Assembly (NCBI RefSeq): GCF_004343505.1
Contig: NZ_SLXU01000001.1
Span: forward strand, 1 to 64,000
Direction: 5' to 3'
Length of the DNA stretch: 64,000 nucleotides
From: Rhodovulum bhavnagarense
GTDB taxonomy: Bacteria; Pseudomonadota; Alphaproteobacteria; Rhodobacterales; Rhodobacteraceae
This document shows, piece by piece, positions 15,571 to 25,408 of this stretch. A program made the translations under genes and the position numbers. A model generated the notes under the pieces. That model did not search any database. It worked only from the letters and a program-made list of their open reading frames with translations, and was not told the DNA's origin. How positions within the stretch are numbered: position 1 is the first letter of the stretch; each line of letters begins with the position of its first letter.

Positions 15571-17220
15571 ATGGCCGAGATCGAACGGGAATCGATGGAT
15601 TACGATGTCGTCATCGTGGGCGCGGGGCCTTCTGGCCTGTCTGCGGCGATCCGGATAAAGGAACTGGCCCCCGATCTTGACGTTGTCGTCCTTGAAAAGG
15701 GCTCCGAGGTGGGGGCGCATATCTTGTCGGGCGCGGTGCTGGACCCGGTGGGGCTGAACGCGCTGTTTCCCGACTGGAAGGAACGCGGCGCCCCCGTCAC
15801 CGTGCCTGTGCGCGAGGACAACTTCTATTTCCTGGGCGAGGCGGGGCAGATGCGTTTCCCCAACTGGCTGACGCCCCCGCTGATGTCGAACCACGGCAAC
15901 TATATCGTCTCGATGGGCAATGTCTGCCGCTGGCTGGCCGAACAGGCCGAGGCGCTGGGCGTGGAGATCTTTCCGGGCATGGCCTGTTCGGACTTGGTCT
16001 GGGGCGAGGATGGCGCGGTCAAGGGCGTCATCGCGGGTGAATTCGGTCGCCAGCCCGACGGCACACCCGGACCCGGCTATGAGCCGGGGATGGAATTGCG
16101 CGGCAAGTATGTGTTCCTCGCCGAGGGCGTGCGCGGACACCTGTCAAAACAGGTGATCGCCAAATTCGGCCTGTCCGAGGGGCGCGATCCCCAGAAATTC
16201 GGCATCGGCATGAAAGAGGTCTGGGAAATCGACCCGGCCAAGCACCGCGAGGGCACCGTCACCCATACGATGGGCTGGCCGCTGAACGGCAACGGCGGCG
16301 GCGGGTCGTTCATCTATCACGCCGAGAACAACCAGGTGTTCATCGGCTTCGTGGTGCATCTCAACTATGAGAACCCGCACCTTTATCCTTACATGGAATT
16401 CCAGCGGTTCAAGCATCACCCGATCGTCGCCGACCTGCTGGAGGGCGGCAAGCGCGTGGCCTATGGCGCGCGGGCAATTTCCGAGGGCGGCTATCAGTCG
16501 ATCCCGCAGGCGGCCTTTCCGGGCGGGGTGCTGCTGGGCTGTTCAGCGGGGCTGGTGAACGTGCCGCGGATCAAGGGCAACCACAACGCGATGATGTCCG
16601 GGATCGAGGCCGCCAAGGCCGCCGTGACCGCGATCAAGGGCGGGCGCGCGGGCGATGTGCTGGAGGATTACGACACCGCCCTGCACGCTGGCGAGATTGC
16701 CAGGGACCTGAAACGGGTGCGCAACGTCAAGCCGCTTTGGTCCCATTACGGCGCGGCGCTGGCCACGGCGCTTGGGGGCTTTGACATGTGGGTGGCCAAC
16801 CTGACGGGGTGGAACCCTCTGGGCACCCTGCACCACGAAAAGACCGATGCCGCCCATACCGGCAAGGCAGCCGATTACGCGCCGATCGATTACCCCAAAC
16901 CGGACGGCAAGCTCAGCTTCGACCGGCTGACCAACGTGGCGTTTTCCTTTACCAATCACGAGGAAAGCCAGCCCTGTCACCTGCGACTGACCGACCCGGA
17001 CATGCCGGTTGAGGTGAACTTGCCCGAATATGCCGAACCGGCCCAGCGCTACTGCCCTGCCGGCGTCTACGAGGTGGTGCAAAAAGACGGCAAGCCCGAA
17101 TTCGTCATCAATTTCCAGAACTGCGTGCATTGCAAGACCTGCGACATCAAGGATCCCAGCCAGAACATCACCTGGGTCGCGCCACAGGGGGGCGACGGGC
17201 CGAATTACCCCAACATGTAA
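15571..17220 (+). CDS. Electron transfer flavoprotein-ubiquinone oxidoreductase
   Basis: This membrane-associated enzyme passes electrons from ETF (beta-oxidation, amino acid and sarcosine dehydrogenases) to ubiquinone. It has an N-terminal FAD-binding VIVGAGPSGLSAAI, the family block GGYQSIPQAAFPGGVLLGCSAG, and the C-terminal 4Fe-4S ligands in RYCPAGVYEV and CVHCKTCDIKDP. The 549 residues from ATG 15571 are the usual length. It links the acyl-CoA dehydrogenase upstream to the quinone pool. Confidence 0.96.
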   Translation: MAEIERESMDYDVVIVGAGPSGLSAAIRIKELAPDLDVVVLEKGSEVGAHILSGAVLDPVGLNALFPDWKERGAPVTVPVREDNFYFLGEAGQMRFPNWLTPPLMSNHGNYIVSMGNVCRWLAEQAEALGVEIFPGMACSDLVWGEDGAVKGVIAGEFGRQPDGTPGPGYEPGMELRGKYVFLAEGVRGHLSKQVIAKFGLSEGRDPQKFGIGMKEVWEIDPAKHREGTVTHTMGWPLNGNGGGGSFIYHAENNQVFIGFVVHLNYENPHLYPYMEFQRFKHHPIVADLLEGGKRVAYGARAISEGGYQSIPQAAFPGGVLLGCSAGLVNVPRIKGNHNAMMSGIEAAKAAVTAIKGGRAGDVLEDYDTALHAGEIARDLKRVRNVKPLWSHYGAALATALGGFDMWVANLTGWNPLGTLHHEKTDAAHTGKAADYAPIDYPKPDGKLSFDRLTNVAFSFTNHEESQPCHLRLTDPDMPVEVNLPEYAEPAQRYCPAGVYEVVQKDGKPEFVINFQNCVHCKTCDIKDPSQNITWVAPQGGDGPNYPNM

Positions 17221-17323
17221 CATCCGCGCGATGACCCCGGGCTTTGCCGAGGTCCCACGGGGCAGTGCATTGCCTTGGGTGCGCGCCCGCTCTACCTTGC
17301 CTTAAAATCAAGGGAGTGTTGTA

Positions 17324-19027
17324 TTGGCTGCAATCTTTCCGCGCCTCTCCGGGGGGGTTGCCCTCGGTCTGGCCCTCGTTCTCGTGACGCCAACGGCCAG
17401 GGCGCAGGACGGTGCGGCCGGGGCTTATCTTGCGGCACGCCATGCAAGCCTGCAAAGCGATTACCGTGCCGCGGCAACCTATTACGACCGGGCCCTGGTC
17501 AATGATCCGACCAATATCCGGTTGATGGACAATGCTCTGATGGCCCATGTCGGGCTGGGCGAGATCGACGCCGCCATCCCCCTGGCGCGACGACTGGAAA
17601 GCGCGGGCGCGCGCAGCCAGCTCGCGACTCTCGTGCTGATTGCCGACCAGATGAAGCGGGCCGATTATGCCGCCGCGCTTGCCGACCTTGAGGCCGGGCG
17701 CAATGCCGGGCCGCTGGTGAGCGGTCTGATCGAGGCCTGGGCAAGGTTCGGGCAGGGCCGCATGTCAGATGCGCTGGACCGCTTCGACAGCGCCGCGCAG
17801 GCCACCGGTCTGCGCTCTTTCGGGCTTTACCACAAGGCCCTGGCCCTCGCCGCGGTCGGCGATTTCGAAGGCGCCGACGCGATCTTTTCCGGCGATGCGG
17901 GCGGTCCGCTGCGCGCCACGAGGCGGGGTGTGCTGGCCCATGCCCAGGTTCTCAGCCAGCTTGAGCGGAATGCCGACGCGATCGAGTTGGTCGAAAATGT
18001 CTTTGGGCCAGAGGCAGATCCGGGCGTGGCCGACCTGCTGTCGCGGTTGCGCGAGGGCCTCGCGCTATCTTTCGACACCATCAACGGCGCGGCGCAAGGC
18101 GCTGCTGAGGTCTTTTATACCGTGGCCAGCGCCCTGGAGGGGGACGCGATGGACAGCTACACGCTGGTCTATGCCCGCCTGGCCGAATACCTCGCGCCGG
18201 ACCAGTCCGATTTCAAACTGCTCTCCGCGGCCCTGCTCGAGGCCCAGGGCCGCGATGAACTGGCAATCGCGGCCTATGCCGAGGTGCCTCGCGACGATCC
18301 GGCCTTTTATGCCGCCGAGCTGGGCCGGGCCGGTGCGCTGCGCCAGGCCGGCGATACCGAGACCGCGATCGAGGTATTGCAGGGTCTTTCGCGCATCTAT
18401 CCCGACATGGCCGTGGTTCACATGACGCTGGGCGATACACTGCGCGGCCAGGAACGCTACAAGGATGCGCTGGCCGCCTATGACCGGGCGATCGCCGCCC
18501 TGGGCGAGGCGGAACAGGCGCATTGGGTAGCCTATTACGCCCGCGGCGTCAGCCATGAGAGGCTGGACATGTGGGCCAAGGCAGAGGCCGATCTTCGCAA
18601 GGCGCTGGAACTGGAGCCGGGCCAGCCCCAGGTGCTGAATTACCTGGGCTATTCCTTCGTCGAGATGAAAAGCAATCTCGACGAGGCGCTCGCGATGATC
18701 GAACGCGCTGCCGCGGCACGGCCCGATGACGGTTACATCGTCGACAGCCTGGGCTGGGTGCTTTACCGGCTGGGCCGCTATGACGAGGCGGTCGAACCCA
18801 TGGAACGCGCCGCCGCCCTGATGCCGCTCGACCCGGTCGTCAACGACCACTTGGGCGACGTACTCTGGGCCGTCGGCCGCCGGCTCGAGGCAGAGTTCCA
18901 ATGGCGCCGCGCCTTGTCCTTCGGTCCCGAGGATGACGAGGCCGAACGCATACGCCGCAAGCTTGAGATCGGGCTCGACAAGGTGCTGCAACAAGAGGGG
19001 GCACAGCCCCTGGAGAGACGCCAATGA
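17324..19027 (+). CDS. Exported tetratricopeptide-repeat protein
   Basis: A 567-residue protein beginning with a signal peptide (cleavage after TARA), then alanine-rich helical pairs. Clear TPR units lie in the C-terminal half (such as [42 protein letters not shown] and [18 protein letters not shown]). It should act as a periplasmic scaffold, and related TPR proteins often serve envelope assembly. TTG 17324 is the most likely start, with AGGGAG at 17311. The stop overlaps the ispE start (ATGA). Confidence 0.88.
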   Translation: MAAIFPRLSGGVALGLALVLVTPTARAQDGAAGAYLAARHASLQSDYRAAATYYDRALVNDPTNIRLMDNALMAHVGLGEIDAAIPLARRLESAGARSQLATLVLIADQMKRADYAAALADLEAGRNAGPLVSGLIEAWARFGQGRMSDALDRFDSAAQATGLRSFGLYHKALALAAVGDFEGADAIFSGDAGGPLRATRRGVLAHAQVLSQLERNADAIELVENVFGPEADPGVADLLSRLREGLALSFDTINGAAQGAAEVFYTVASALEGDAMDSYTLVYARLAEYLAPDQSDFKLLSAALLEAQGRDELAIAAYAEVPRDDPAFYAAELGRAGALRQAGDTETAIEVLQGLSRIYPDMAVVHMTLGDTLRGQERYKDALAAYDRAIAALGEAEQAHWVAYYARGVSHERLDMWAKAEADLRKALELEPGQPQVLNYLGYSFVEMKSNLDEALAMIERAAAARPDDGYIVDSLGWVLYRLGRYDEAVEPMERAAALMPLDPVVNDHLGDVLWAVGRRLEAEFQWRRALSFGPEDDEAERIRRKLEIGLDKVLQQEGAQPLERRQ

Positions 19028-19869
19028 CGATCCGGGTCTTTGCGCCGGCCAAGATCAACCTGACCCTGCACGTGACCGGCCAGCGGCCGGACGGCTACCA
19101 CCTGCTCGACAGCCTCGTGATCTTCGCCGATGCGGGCGACCGGCTGACGTTCCGGCCCGCCGCCGATCTGTCGCTGACCGTGACCGGCCCGCGGGCCGAG
19201 GGCGTGCCGACCGATGGGCGCAACCTGGTGCTGAAGGCCGCCGCCCTGTTCGAGGGCGAACAGGGCGCCGCGATCACCCTGGACAAGCACTTGCCGGCTG
19301 CCGCCGGCATCGGCGGCGGCTCCTCCGACGCGGCGGCCGCGCTGCGGGGGCTTTCGGCGCTCTGGCACCAGCCCCTGCCCGACCCCGATGCGGTTCTGTC
19401 GCTCGGGGCGGATGTGCCGGTCTGCCTGCATCCGCGCGCCATGCGTATGCGCGGCGTCGGCGAAGACATCCTCCCCGGTCCCGTGCTGCCCGACCGGATG
19501 GGCATCCTGCTGGTCAATCCGGGCGTCGAGGTCTCCACCCCCGCCGTTTTCAAGGCTCTGAGTCGCAAGGAAAATCCGTCCATGCCGCACCCGCCGGGCT
19601 GGTCCAGTGCGGCGGTCATGGCCCATTGGCTTGCAGAACAGCGCAACGATCTCGAACCTCCCGCGCGCCGTCTGGCCCCGGTGATCCGCGAGGTGCTGGA
19701 TGCCATCGCCGCGACCGAGGGCTGTCTTCTGGCCCGGATGTCGGGCTCGGGCGCCACCTGCTTCGGCCTCTATGACAGCCGCGCCGAGGCCGAGGCCGCC
19801 GCGCGGATCATCGCCCCCGCCGCGCCCCATTGGTGGGTCCAGGCCGCAAGCCCCTACAGCACCGGCTAG
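19024..19869 (+). CDS. ispE: 4-(cytidine 5'-diphospho)-2-C-methyl-D-erythritol kinase
   Basis: IspE phosphorylates CDP-methylerythritol in the MEP isoprenoid pathway. The protein (281 residues) has the N-terminal [20 protein letters not shown], the GHMP-kinase ATP loop [18 protein letters not shown], and the third motif [10 protein letters not shown] near the C-terminus. It is coupled to the TPR gene upstream. Convergent to it is the polyprenyl synthase gene, which uses the same pathway's products. Confidence 0.96.
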   Translation: MTIRVFAPAKINLTLHVTGQRPDGYHLLDSLVIFADAGDRLTFRPAADLSLTVTGPRAEGVPTDGRNLVLKAAALFEGEQGAAITLDKHLPAAAGIGGGSSDAAAALRGLSALWHQPLPDPDAVLSLGADVPVCLHPRAMRMRGVGEDILPGPVLPDRMGILLVNPGVEVSTPAVFKALSRKENPSMPHPPGWSSAAVMAHWLAEQRNDLEPPARRLAPVIREVLDAIAATEGCLLARMSGSGATCFGLYDSRAEAEAAARIIAPAAPHWWVQAASPYSTG

Positions 19870-19883
19870 GGCGCAGCCCGCTC

Positions 19884-19905
19884 CTTCTTCTTGGTCAAAA
19901 TACCC
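19884..19905 (+). repeat. Dispersed 3'-end element, copy 2
   Basis: CTTCTTCTTGGTCAAAATACCC, 22 bases in all, starts 14 bases after the ispE stop on the same strand. A GC-rich inverted repeat (GGCGCGG with CCGCGCC) follows within 30 bases, in the convergent gap. Confidence 0.75.
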
Positions 19906-19955
19906 ATGGCGCGGCGCGTCCATCCCGCGCCGCCCGGGGGCAAGGGCGAGGGGCC

Positions 19956-20960
19956 TCAGCTGATCCGCGCAACAACGTAATCGGCCAGATCGTGCAGCAT
20001 GCCGCGGATCTCGTGCTCGGGCAGATGGGTCAGCGCCTCTTTCGCCCGGTTCGCCCAGGCCAGCGCCTCGTCCCGCGTGGCGTCGATCGCCCCGTGCTTG
20101 GCCATCAGGCCCAGTGCATGTTCCAGGTCGCCCTCGCGCTGGTCGCCCTTCTCGATCGTGCGGGTCCAGAACGCGCGCTCCTCGGCATCGGCTTTCGCCA
20201 CCGTCTTGATGATCGGCAGGGTCAGCTTCCGCTCCCGGAAATCGTCGCCGATATTCTTGCCGGTCTTGGCCGCGTCGCCGCTGACATCCAGCAGGTCGTC
20301 CACGATCTGAAAGCTCACGCCCAACGCGTCGCCATAGGTATGCAGCGCGCGCTGCTGTTCCTCGGGCATGGCCGCGATCACGCCGCCGACCTCGGTCGCG
20401 GCGGCGAACAGCGCCGCGGTCTTGCCGCGCACGACCTTCAGATAGATCTCTTCGGTGGTCGACAGGTCGCGCGCCGCGGTCAGTTGCAGAACCTCGCCCT
20501 CGGCGATCACGGCCGCCGCGTTCGACAGGATGTCCAGCACCTGCAAATTGCCCGGCGCCACCATCAGTTGAAACGACCGCGCGAACAGGTAATCGCCCAC
20601 CAGAACGCTGGACTTGTTGTCCCACAGACGGTTCGCGGTCGGTCGCCCGCGGCGTTGGCCGCTTTCGTCCACCACGTCGTCATGCAACAGAGTCGCGGTA
20701 TGGATGAATTCCACCGTTGCGGCCAGGTAGACGTGATACGGGCCGTCATAGCCACACATCCGCGCCGCCGCGATGGTCAACAGCGGACGCAGCCTTTTGC
20801 CGCCCGCCCCGACCAGGTGGGCGGCCACTTGGTCGATGCGCGGGGCATAATCCGACGTCATCCGCGCCCGGATCAGCGTATCCACCTCGCCCATCTCGCC
20901 CGCCAGAAGGGCGCTCAGACGTTCATGCGGTTTCCTGATTGCGTCATCCAAGCCCATCAC
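19956..20960 (-). CDS. Long-chain trans-polyprenyl diphosphate synthase (ubiquinone side chain)
   Basis: A 334-residue class I prenyltransferase that makes the octa- to decaprenyl side chain of ubiquinone. Features are GGKRLRP (53-59), the first aspartate-rich motif DDVVD (94-98) with RRGRPTANRLW, GDYLFARSF, and the second motif DDLLD (220-224). The residues before the first DD motif (HTATLLH) have no bulky block, which suits long products. Exact chain length cannot be read off. The gene is 52 bases from the divergent DUF2007 gene. Confidence 0.93.
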   Translation of the reverse strand: MMGLDDAIRKPHERLSALLAGEMGEVDTLIRARMTSDYAPRIDQVAAHLVGAGGKRLRPLLTIAAARMCGYDGPYHVYLAATVEFIHTATLLHDDVVDESGQRRGRPTANRLWDNKSSVLVGDYLFARSFQLMVAPGNLQVLDILSNAAAVIAEGEVLQLTAARDLSTTEEIYLKVVRGKTAALFAAATEVGGVIAAMPEEQQRALHTYGDALGVSFQIVDDLLDVSGDAAKTGKNIGDDFRERKLTLPIIKTVAKADAEERAFWTRTIEKGDQREGDLEHALGLMAKHGAIDATRDEALAWANRAKEALTHLPEHEIRGMLHDLADYVVARIS

Positions 20961-21012
20961 GGCCCCGTCAGCTTGCTCGACAAAAGGCCCGATCTGCCCT
21001 TAAGTCGCGGTC

Positions 21013-21234
21013 ATGAAAGAACTCATTCGCACCAATGACCCGACGCTTGTCGCATTCGTATCGGCGCTGCTTCAGGGCGAGGAGATAGACTGCTTTCCGG
21101 TGGATGTCCACATGAGCGTGCTGGAAGGATCAATAGGCGTTTTGCCGCGCCGTGTGCTGGTGGCGGATCGCGACCTGTTTCGCGCGCGCGCGATCCTGCG
21201 AGACAATGGCGTAGAGGTCAGTGGCGAGTGGTAG
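21013..21234 (+). CDS. DUF2007 family small protein
   Basis: A 73-residue protein with the DUF2007 layout: an N-terminal strand-helix (MKELIRTNDPTLVAFVSALLQGEEI), then LPRRVLVADRDLFRARAIL and a short tail. Members resemble PII-like signal-transducing folds, but their function is unknown. The stop is 8 bases before the methyltransferase ATG, so the two are probably one operon. Confidence 0.85.
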   Translation: MKELIRTNDPTLVAFVSALLQGEEIDCFPVDVHMSVLEGSIGVLPRRVLVADRDLFRARAILRDNGVEVSGEW

Positions 21235-21242
21235 GAGACGGC

Positions 21243-21986
21243 ATGCGCGTGGATGCGTTCCTGGGCGGGCGGCTGCGCATTGCGCAGCCCGCCACCGGCT
21301 ATCGCGCCGGGATCGATGCGGTTTTGTTGGCCGCGGCGGTGCCCGCCGGTGCTGGCGAGCGGGTGCTTGAACTGGGCTGCGGCGCGGGCGTGGCCAGTCT
21401 TTGCCTGGGGGCCCGCGTTCCGGGACTGGTGCAGACAGGGGTCGAATTGCAGGAAGGCTATGCCGCGCTGGCCCGGCGCAATGCCGCGGCCAACGGTATC
21501 GCGCTGGAGGTGGTCACGGCCGATCTGTGTGCCTTGCCCGACGGGCTTCGCAGCCGGGCCTTCGATCATGTCCTGGCCAACCCGCCCTATTTCCAACGCG
21601 CCCGCGGGTCCGCCGCCGCCGATCCGGGCCGCGAGGTGGCGCTTGGCGAGGCGACGCCGCTATCGCTGTGGATCGAGATCGCGGCCCGGCGGCTTTTGCC
21701 CGGTGGACGGCTGACGATGATCCAGAGGGCCGAACGCTTGCCCGACATGCTGGCTGCGCTGGGACACCGGCTCGGTAGCGCAGAGGTGCTGCCGCTTGCC
21801 CCCCGTGCTGGCCGAATGGCCAAGCTGGTGTTGCTTCGGGCGCGAAAAGGCGGACGCGCCCCCTTTCGCCTGCATGCACCCTTGGTCCTGCATGACGGTG
21901 ACCGGCATGAAGTTGACGGCGATGACTACACTCCTGCCTTGACGGCGGTCCTGCGGGAGGGGCGGGCGATTTCGTGGCCGACTTGA
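21243..21986 (+). CDS. TrmN6-like tRNA(adenine-N6) methyltransferase
   Basis: A 247-residue class I methyltransferase with motif I VLELGCGAGVASLCL and the N6-adenine catalytic motif NPPYF, in the order seen in YfiC/TrmN6, which modifies A37 of tRNA1(Val). The N-terminal FLGGRLRIAQPATGYRAGIDAVLLA is characteristic of this group. AGGAG lies 5 bases before ATG 21243. A GTG at 21228 would add five residues. Confidence 0.88.
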   Translation: MRVDAFLGGRLRIAQPATGYRAGIDAVLLAAAVPAGAGERVLELGCGAGVASLCLGARVPGLVQTGVELQEGYAALARRNAAANGIALEVVTADLCALPDGLRSRAFDHVLANPPYFQRARGSAAADPGREVALGEATPLSLWIEIAARRLLPGGRLTMIQRAERLPDMLAALGHRLGSAEVLPLAPRAGRMAKLVLLRARKGGRAPFRLHAPLVLHDGDRHEVDGDDYTPALTAVLREGRAISWPT

Positions 21987-22092
21987 CAATTACGGCTAAG
22001 TACGAATTGGCGAAATTCAAGAGCGTGACACGACTCGAATTTCATGCTGGACTGTAACGGTAGGACGACAATCCAGGAGAGGAGCACCGGCC

Positions 22093-22260
22093 ATGACAAT
22101 GAGTTCGCACCTGCAGGAACTCCGCAAGAAACATCAGGCTCTCTCGCAGCAGGTCGAGGAGGCCCAACGCCTGCCCGCGACCGACCGGCTCCGGGTCGCC
22201 GAACTCAAGAAACGCAAGCTGCGCATCAAGGAGCAGATCGAACGCCTGTCTCAGGCCTGA
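22093..22260 (+). CDS. DUF465 (YdcH-like) small helical protein
   Basis: A 55-residue, highly charged helical hairpin with the DUF465 pattern: LQELRKKHQALSQQVEEAQ, a turn at PATD, then RVAELKKRKLRIKEQIERL. A CAGGAGAGGAG ribosome-binding region precedes the start. The family's function is not established. Its last 35 bases overlap the 3' end of the convergent EamA gene. Confidence 0.88.
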   Translation: MTMSSHLQELRKKHQALSQQVEEAQRLPATDRLRVAELKKRKLRIKEQIERLSQA

Positions 22261-23128
22261 TTGTCCTTGTGCGGGCGCTGGCCCGCGCGGCCAGCGCGGC
22301 GCCACCCGTAATCAGAATGGCGGCAGAGAAAAGCATCGGCGTGGGGGCAGCGATCCCCGCGCCCACTAGGATCAGTGTCGACAACAGTGGTGCGGCGTAG
22401 CTGGCCGTCCCGAGAAGCTGGATATCGCCGCGTTTCACCCCGATATCCCAGACGTAAAAGGCCAGCCCCACCGGGCCAAGCCCGAGCCCCAGGACGCTGA
22501 GCCAGCCCGGCAGGTCGTCCGGCCAGGATGTTTCCTCGAACGTGAGGTGCAATGGCAGGGATAGCAGGGCGGTTGCAAGGCAGAAGATGGCGACGCTTGC
22601 CGTAGGGGTGCTGCCCAGCCGGCGCGAGATCACCGAATAGCTGGACCAGGTCAGCGCGCATAGCAATGCCAACCCGTAGCCTGGCAGAGCCTCGCCGTCG
22701 AAGCCCGATCCGCCCCGCGCCACGATCATCGCCGCCCCGGCAAACCCCAAGCCCGCGCCCAGAACATGCCCCGCCCGCAGCCGCTCTCCTGGAAGCAGCC
22801 CGGAGAAAATCACGATCAGCAATGGCCAGAGATATGCGATCAACCCGGCCTCTGCCGCGGGGGCGAGCCGCAGCGCGGAGAAATAGAGCAGATGATAGCC
22901 GAAAAGGCTCGCCGTACCAAAGGCGTAGACCCTGAACGGCACCGCCCGGAGCAGCCGCCCCTCGCCAGATACCAGAACCCAGGCAAGGCCGATCGCCCCG
23001 CCGATGGCAAAACAGATCGCGTTCAGTTGCAGGGGCGGCACCGGGGCCGAGCCCACGGTGAAAAGTGCCAGAAGCGCCCAGAGCAGGACGGCGGAAAACC
23101 CGATCGCCGTGGCGCGGGGACGAGTCAT
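22226..23128 (-). CDS. EamA/DMT-family transporter
   Basis: A 300-residue protein with ten predicted transmembrane segments in two repeats, typical of drug/metabolite exporters. The first repeat holds YHLLYFSALRLAPAAEAGLIAYLWPLL split by short loops, and the second LGTASYAAPLLSTLILV. This is the YdcZ/RhtA-like fold for metabolite efflux, and the substrate cannot be assigned. I start it at MTRPRATAIGFSAVLL; an in-frame ATG 12 bases upstream is possible. The C-terminus is arginine-rich and overlaps the DUF465 gene. Confidence 0.88.
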   Translation of the reverse strand: MTRPRATAIGFSAVLLWALLALFTVGSAPVPPLQLNAICFAIGGAIGLAWVLVSGEGRLLRAVPFRVYAFGTASLFGYHLLYFSALRLAPAAEAGLIAYLWPLLIVIFSGLLPGERLRAGHVLGAGLGFAGAAMIVARGGSGFDGEALPGYGLALLCALTWSSYSVISRRLGSTPTASVAIFCLATALLSLPLHLTFEETSWPDDLPGWLSVLGLGLGPVGLAFYVWDIGVKRGDIQLLGTASYAAPLLSTLILVGAGIAAPTPMLFSAAILITGGAALAARASARTRTIRPETGVRSAP

Positions 23129-23196
23129 GGCGCAGCCCATGGCAGACCGGCATACCCTGCCCAGGGTGTGCTGTTGCATGGCCGCTGTGGGATCAT

Positions 23197-23218
23197 GGGT
23201 ATTTTTGCCAAGAAGAAG
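23197..23218 (-). repeat. Dispersed 3'-end element, copy 3
   Basis: On the minus strand this reads CTTCTTCTTGGC followed by AAAAATACCC. It starts 64 bases after the phaB stop and has the same orientation as phaB. Confidence 0.75.
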
Positions 23219-23281
23219 GGGCGGGGTAGGCGTCCGAGGGGCGGCCGCGCGGGCCGCCCCCAAGGATCACCTGTCGCGTGG

Positions 23282-24004
23282 TCACACGAAGAACTGGCCG
23301 CCATTGGCAGTGATGGTCGAGCCGTTGATGAAGGTTGCGTCGTCGTCGGCAAGGAAGACCACGCAGCGAGCGATTTCCTCGGGTTCGCCCAGGCGACCGG
23401 TCGGGATCTGGGCAATGATGGAGTCGCGCACCTTTTCGGGCACCGCCATCACCATTTCGGTTGCGATATAGCCGGGGCAGATCGCATTTGCGGTGATGCC
23501 GAAGCGCGCGCCCTCCTGGGCCAGGGATTTGACGATTCCCAGGTCGCCGGCCTTGGTCGCGGCATAGTTGACCTGTCCGAACTGGCCCTTTTGCCCGTTG
23601 ATCGAACTGATGACGATGACGCGGCCGAACTTGCGCTCGCGCATGCCGGGCCAGACCGGGTGGACGGTGTTGAACACGCCGGTGAGGTTGGTATCGATCA
23701 CCTCGTGCCACTGTTCGGGGGTCATCTTGTGGAACGGCGCATCGCGGGTGATGCCTGCATTGGCCACGACCACGTCGATCGGGCCCAGCTCGGCCTCGAC
23801 CTGGGCGATGCCAGCCTTGGACGCCTCGTAGTCGGCCGCGTTCCACTTGTAGGTCTTGATGCCGGTCTCGTTGGTGAAGGCCGTCGCCTTTTCATCGTTG
23901 CCGGCATAGGTGGCGGCGACGGTATACCCTGCCTCTTTCAGTGCCTTGGATATCGCCGCGCCGATGCCGCGGCTGCCGCCGGTGACGAGTGCAACTCTTG
24001 CCAT
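23282..24004 (-). CDS. phaB: Acetoacetyl-CoA reductase
   Basis: PhaB reduces acetoacetyl-CoA to (R)-3-hydroxybutyryl-CoA with NADPH for polyhydroxybutyrate synthesis. The 240-residue protein has VTGGSRGIGAAIS, VANAGITRD, the catalytic S in VISSINGQKGQFGQ, and the YAATK form of YxxxK, all characteristic of PhaB. AGGAATC lies before ATG 24004, with GGAGG close by. It follows phaA on the same strand, separated by 91 bases holding a strong hairpin. Confidence 0.96.
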   Translation of the reverse strand: MARVALVTGGSRGIGAAISKALKEAGYTVAATYAGNDEKATAFTNETGIKTYKWNAADYEASKAGIAQVEAELGPIDVVVANAGITRDAPFHKMTPEQWHEVIDTNLTGVFNTVHPVWPGMRERKFGRVIVISSINGQKGQFGQVNYAATKAGDLGIVKSLAQEGARFGITANAICPGYIATEMVMAVPEKVRDSIIAQIPTGRLGEPEEIARCVVFLADDDATFINGSTITANGGQFFV

Positions 24005-24059
24005 GATTCCTCCGGGTAACAAAATTGCGTGTTGGTAATGCAGTTACGGCAAAGGGTTC

Positions 24060-24091
24060 GGGCGCGCAACAATATTGCGCGCCCTTTTTTT
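24060..24091 (+). terminator. Strong intrinsic-terminator shape between phaA and phaB, T-run on plus strand
   Basis: A perfect 10-bp stem GGGCGCGCAA / TTGCGCGCCC with loop CAATA is followed by seven T on the plus strand. Both flanking genes run on the minus strand, where the hairpin is preceded by A7 and followed by CGAACCC, so no U-tract is made in the sense direction. It should stop antisense (plus-strand) transcription just before it enters phaA. On the sense strand it may act only as an mRNA stabiliser or partial attenuator between phaA and phaB. Confidence 0.7.
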
Positions 24092-24095
24092 GCGT

Positions 24096-25271
24096 TCACG
24101 GCCGTTCCAGGCACATGGCCACGCCCATGCCGCCGCCGATGCACAGCGTTGCCAGGCCCTTTTTAGCCTCGCGACGCTTCATCTCGAACAGGAGGGTGTT
24201 GAGTACGCGCGCGCCGCTGGCGCCGATCGGGTGGCCGATGGCGATGGCGCCGCCGTTCACGTTCACGATCTCGGGGTTCCAGCCCATGTCCTTGTTGACC
24301 GCGCAGGCCTGTGCGGCGAAGGCCTCGTTGGCCTCGACGAGGTCCAGGTCCTCGGCTTTCCAGCCGGCCTTTTCCAGGGCCTTGCGCGAGGCCGGGATCG
24401 GGCCGGTGCCCATGATCGAGGGGTCGAGGCCGGCGGTGGCGTAGGACGCGATCCGGGCCAGCGGTTCCAGGCCGCGCTTTTCGGCCTCTTCGGCGCTCAT
24501 GACAAGGACGCCGGCGGCGCCGTCATTGATGCCGCTGGCATTGCCCGCGGTGACCGAGCCGTCCTTGGCGAAGGCCGGGCGTAGTTTCTGCATGCCTTCC
24601 AGCGTGGCGCCATGGCGGATGTATTCGTCATTCTCGACGATCGTTTCGCCCTTGCGGTGGGTGACGGTGACCGGGACGATCTCGTCCTTGAAGCGGCCAT
24701 CCTTTTGCGCGGCCTCGGCCTTGTTCTGACTGGCGAGCGCGAAGGCGTCCTGTTCCTCGCGGCTGATCTGCCACTGGTCGGCGACGTTTTCGGCGGTCTG
24801 GCCCATGTGATACCCGTTGAAGGCGTCCCACAGCCCGTCCTTGATCATCGTGTCGATGAATTTCATGTCGCCCATCTTGTGGCCGGCCCGCAGATGCGCG
24901 ACGTGGGGGCTGAGCGTCATGTTTTCCTGACCGCCCGCGGCAATGATGGCGGCATCGCCCAGTTGGATATGCTGGGCGGCCAGTGCCACCGCGCGCAGGC
25001 CCGATCCGCAGACCTGGTTGATCGACCAGGCGGCCGATTCGATGGGCAGGCCCGCATTGATATGGGCCTGGCGGGCGGGATTCTGCCCCTGGCCCGCAGT
25101 CAGGACCTGGCCGAGGATGGTTTCCGATATCTCGGACTTTTCGATGCCAGCGCGGGCGACCAGCGCCTCAAGCATCACGCGGCCCAGCTCATGGGCGGGA
25201 ACGGTCGCGAACGCGCCGCCGAAACTGCCGACGGGCGTGCGTGCGGCCGAAACAATAACGACATTGGTCAT
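24096..25271 (-). CDS. phaA: Acetyl-CoA C-acetyltransferase
   Basis: PhaA condenses two acetyl-CoA to acetoacetyl-CoA, the first step of polyhydroxybutyrate synthesis. The 391-residue thiolase has the acyl-accepting cysteine in [10 protein letters not shown] (about residue 89), NEAFAAQA, the histidine in [10 protein letters not shown], and the second cysteine in [10 protein letters not shown]. It precedes phaB on the same strand. Confidence 0.96.
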   Translation of the reverse strand: MTNVVIVSAARTPVGSFGGAFATVPAHELGRVMLEALVARAGIEKSEISETILGQVLTAGQGQNPARQAHINAGLPIESAAWSINQVCGSGLRAVALAAQHIQLGDAAIIAAGGQENMTLSPHVAHLRAGHKMGDMKFIDTMIKDGLWDAFNGYHMGQTAENVADQWQISREEQDAFALASQNKAEAAQKDGRFKDEIVPVTVTHRKGETIVENDEYIRHGATLEGMQKLRPAFAKDGSVTAGNASGINDGAAGVLVMSAEEAEKRGLEPLARIASYATAGLDPSIMGTGPIPASRKALEKAGWKAEDLDLVEANEAFAAQACAVNKDMGWNPEIVNVNGGAIAIGHPIGASGARVLNTLLFEMKRREAKKGLATLCIGGGMGVAMCLERP

Positions 25272-25408
25272 GGGTCAGGTCCTTCTCCCCGGGTTCGTTT
25301 GCGGCGCACTATAGGGATGCAGTCGCAGAAATGCACCCCTCTCGCGCGGGGGTCATCATATTGACACGGAAGGGCCCGGCGGGCCTGCCGCGACGCGGCA
25401 TGGCCGGG

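Noticed and set aside
18778-20625. A 615-codon minus-strand frame
   Set aside because: It is antisense to the TPR and ispE genes and out of frame in the polyprenyl synthase gene, with the low-complexity Arg/Gly/Ala composition of a shadow frame.
25272-25408. GC-rich inverted repeats after the EAL gene as a terminator
   Set aside because: Arms are short and imperfect, with no T-run on the minus strand, so they are not distinct from background at this GC content.
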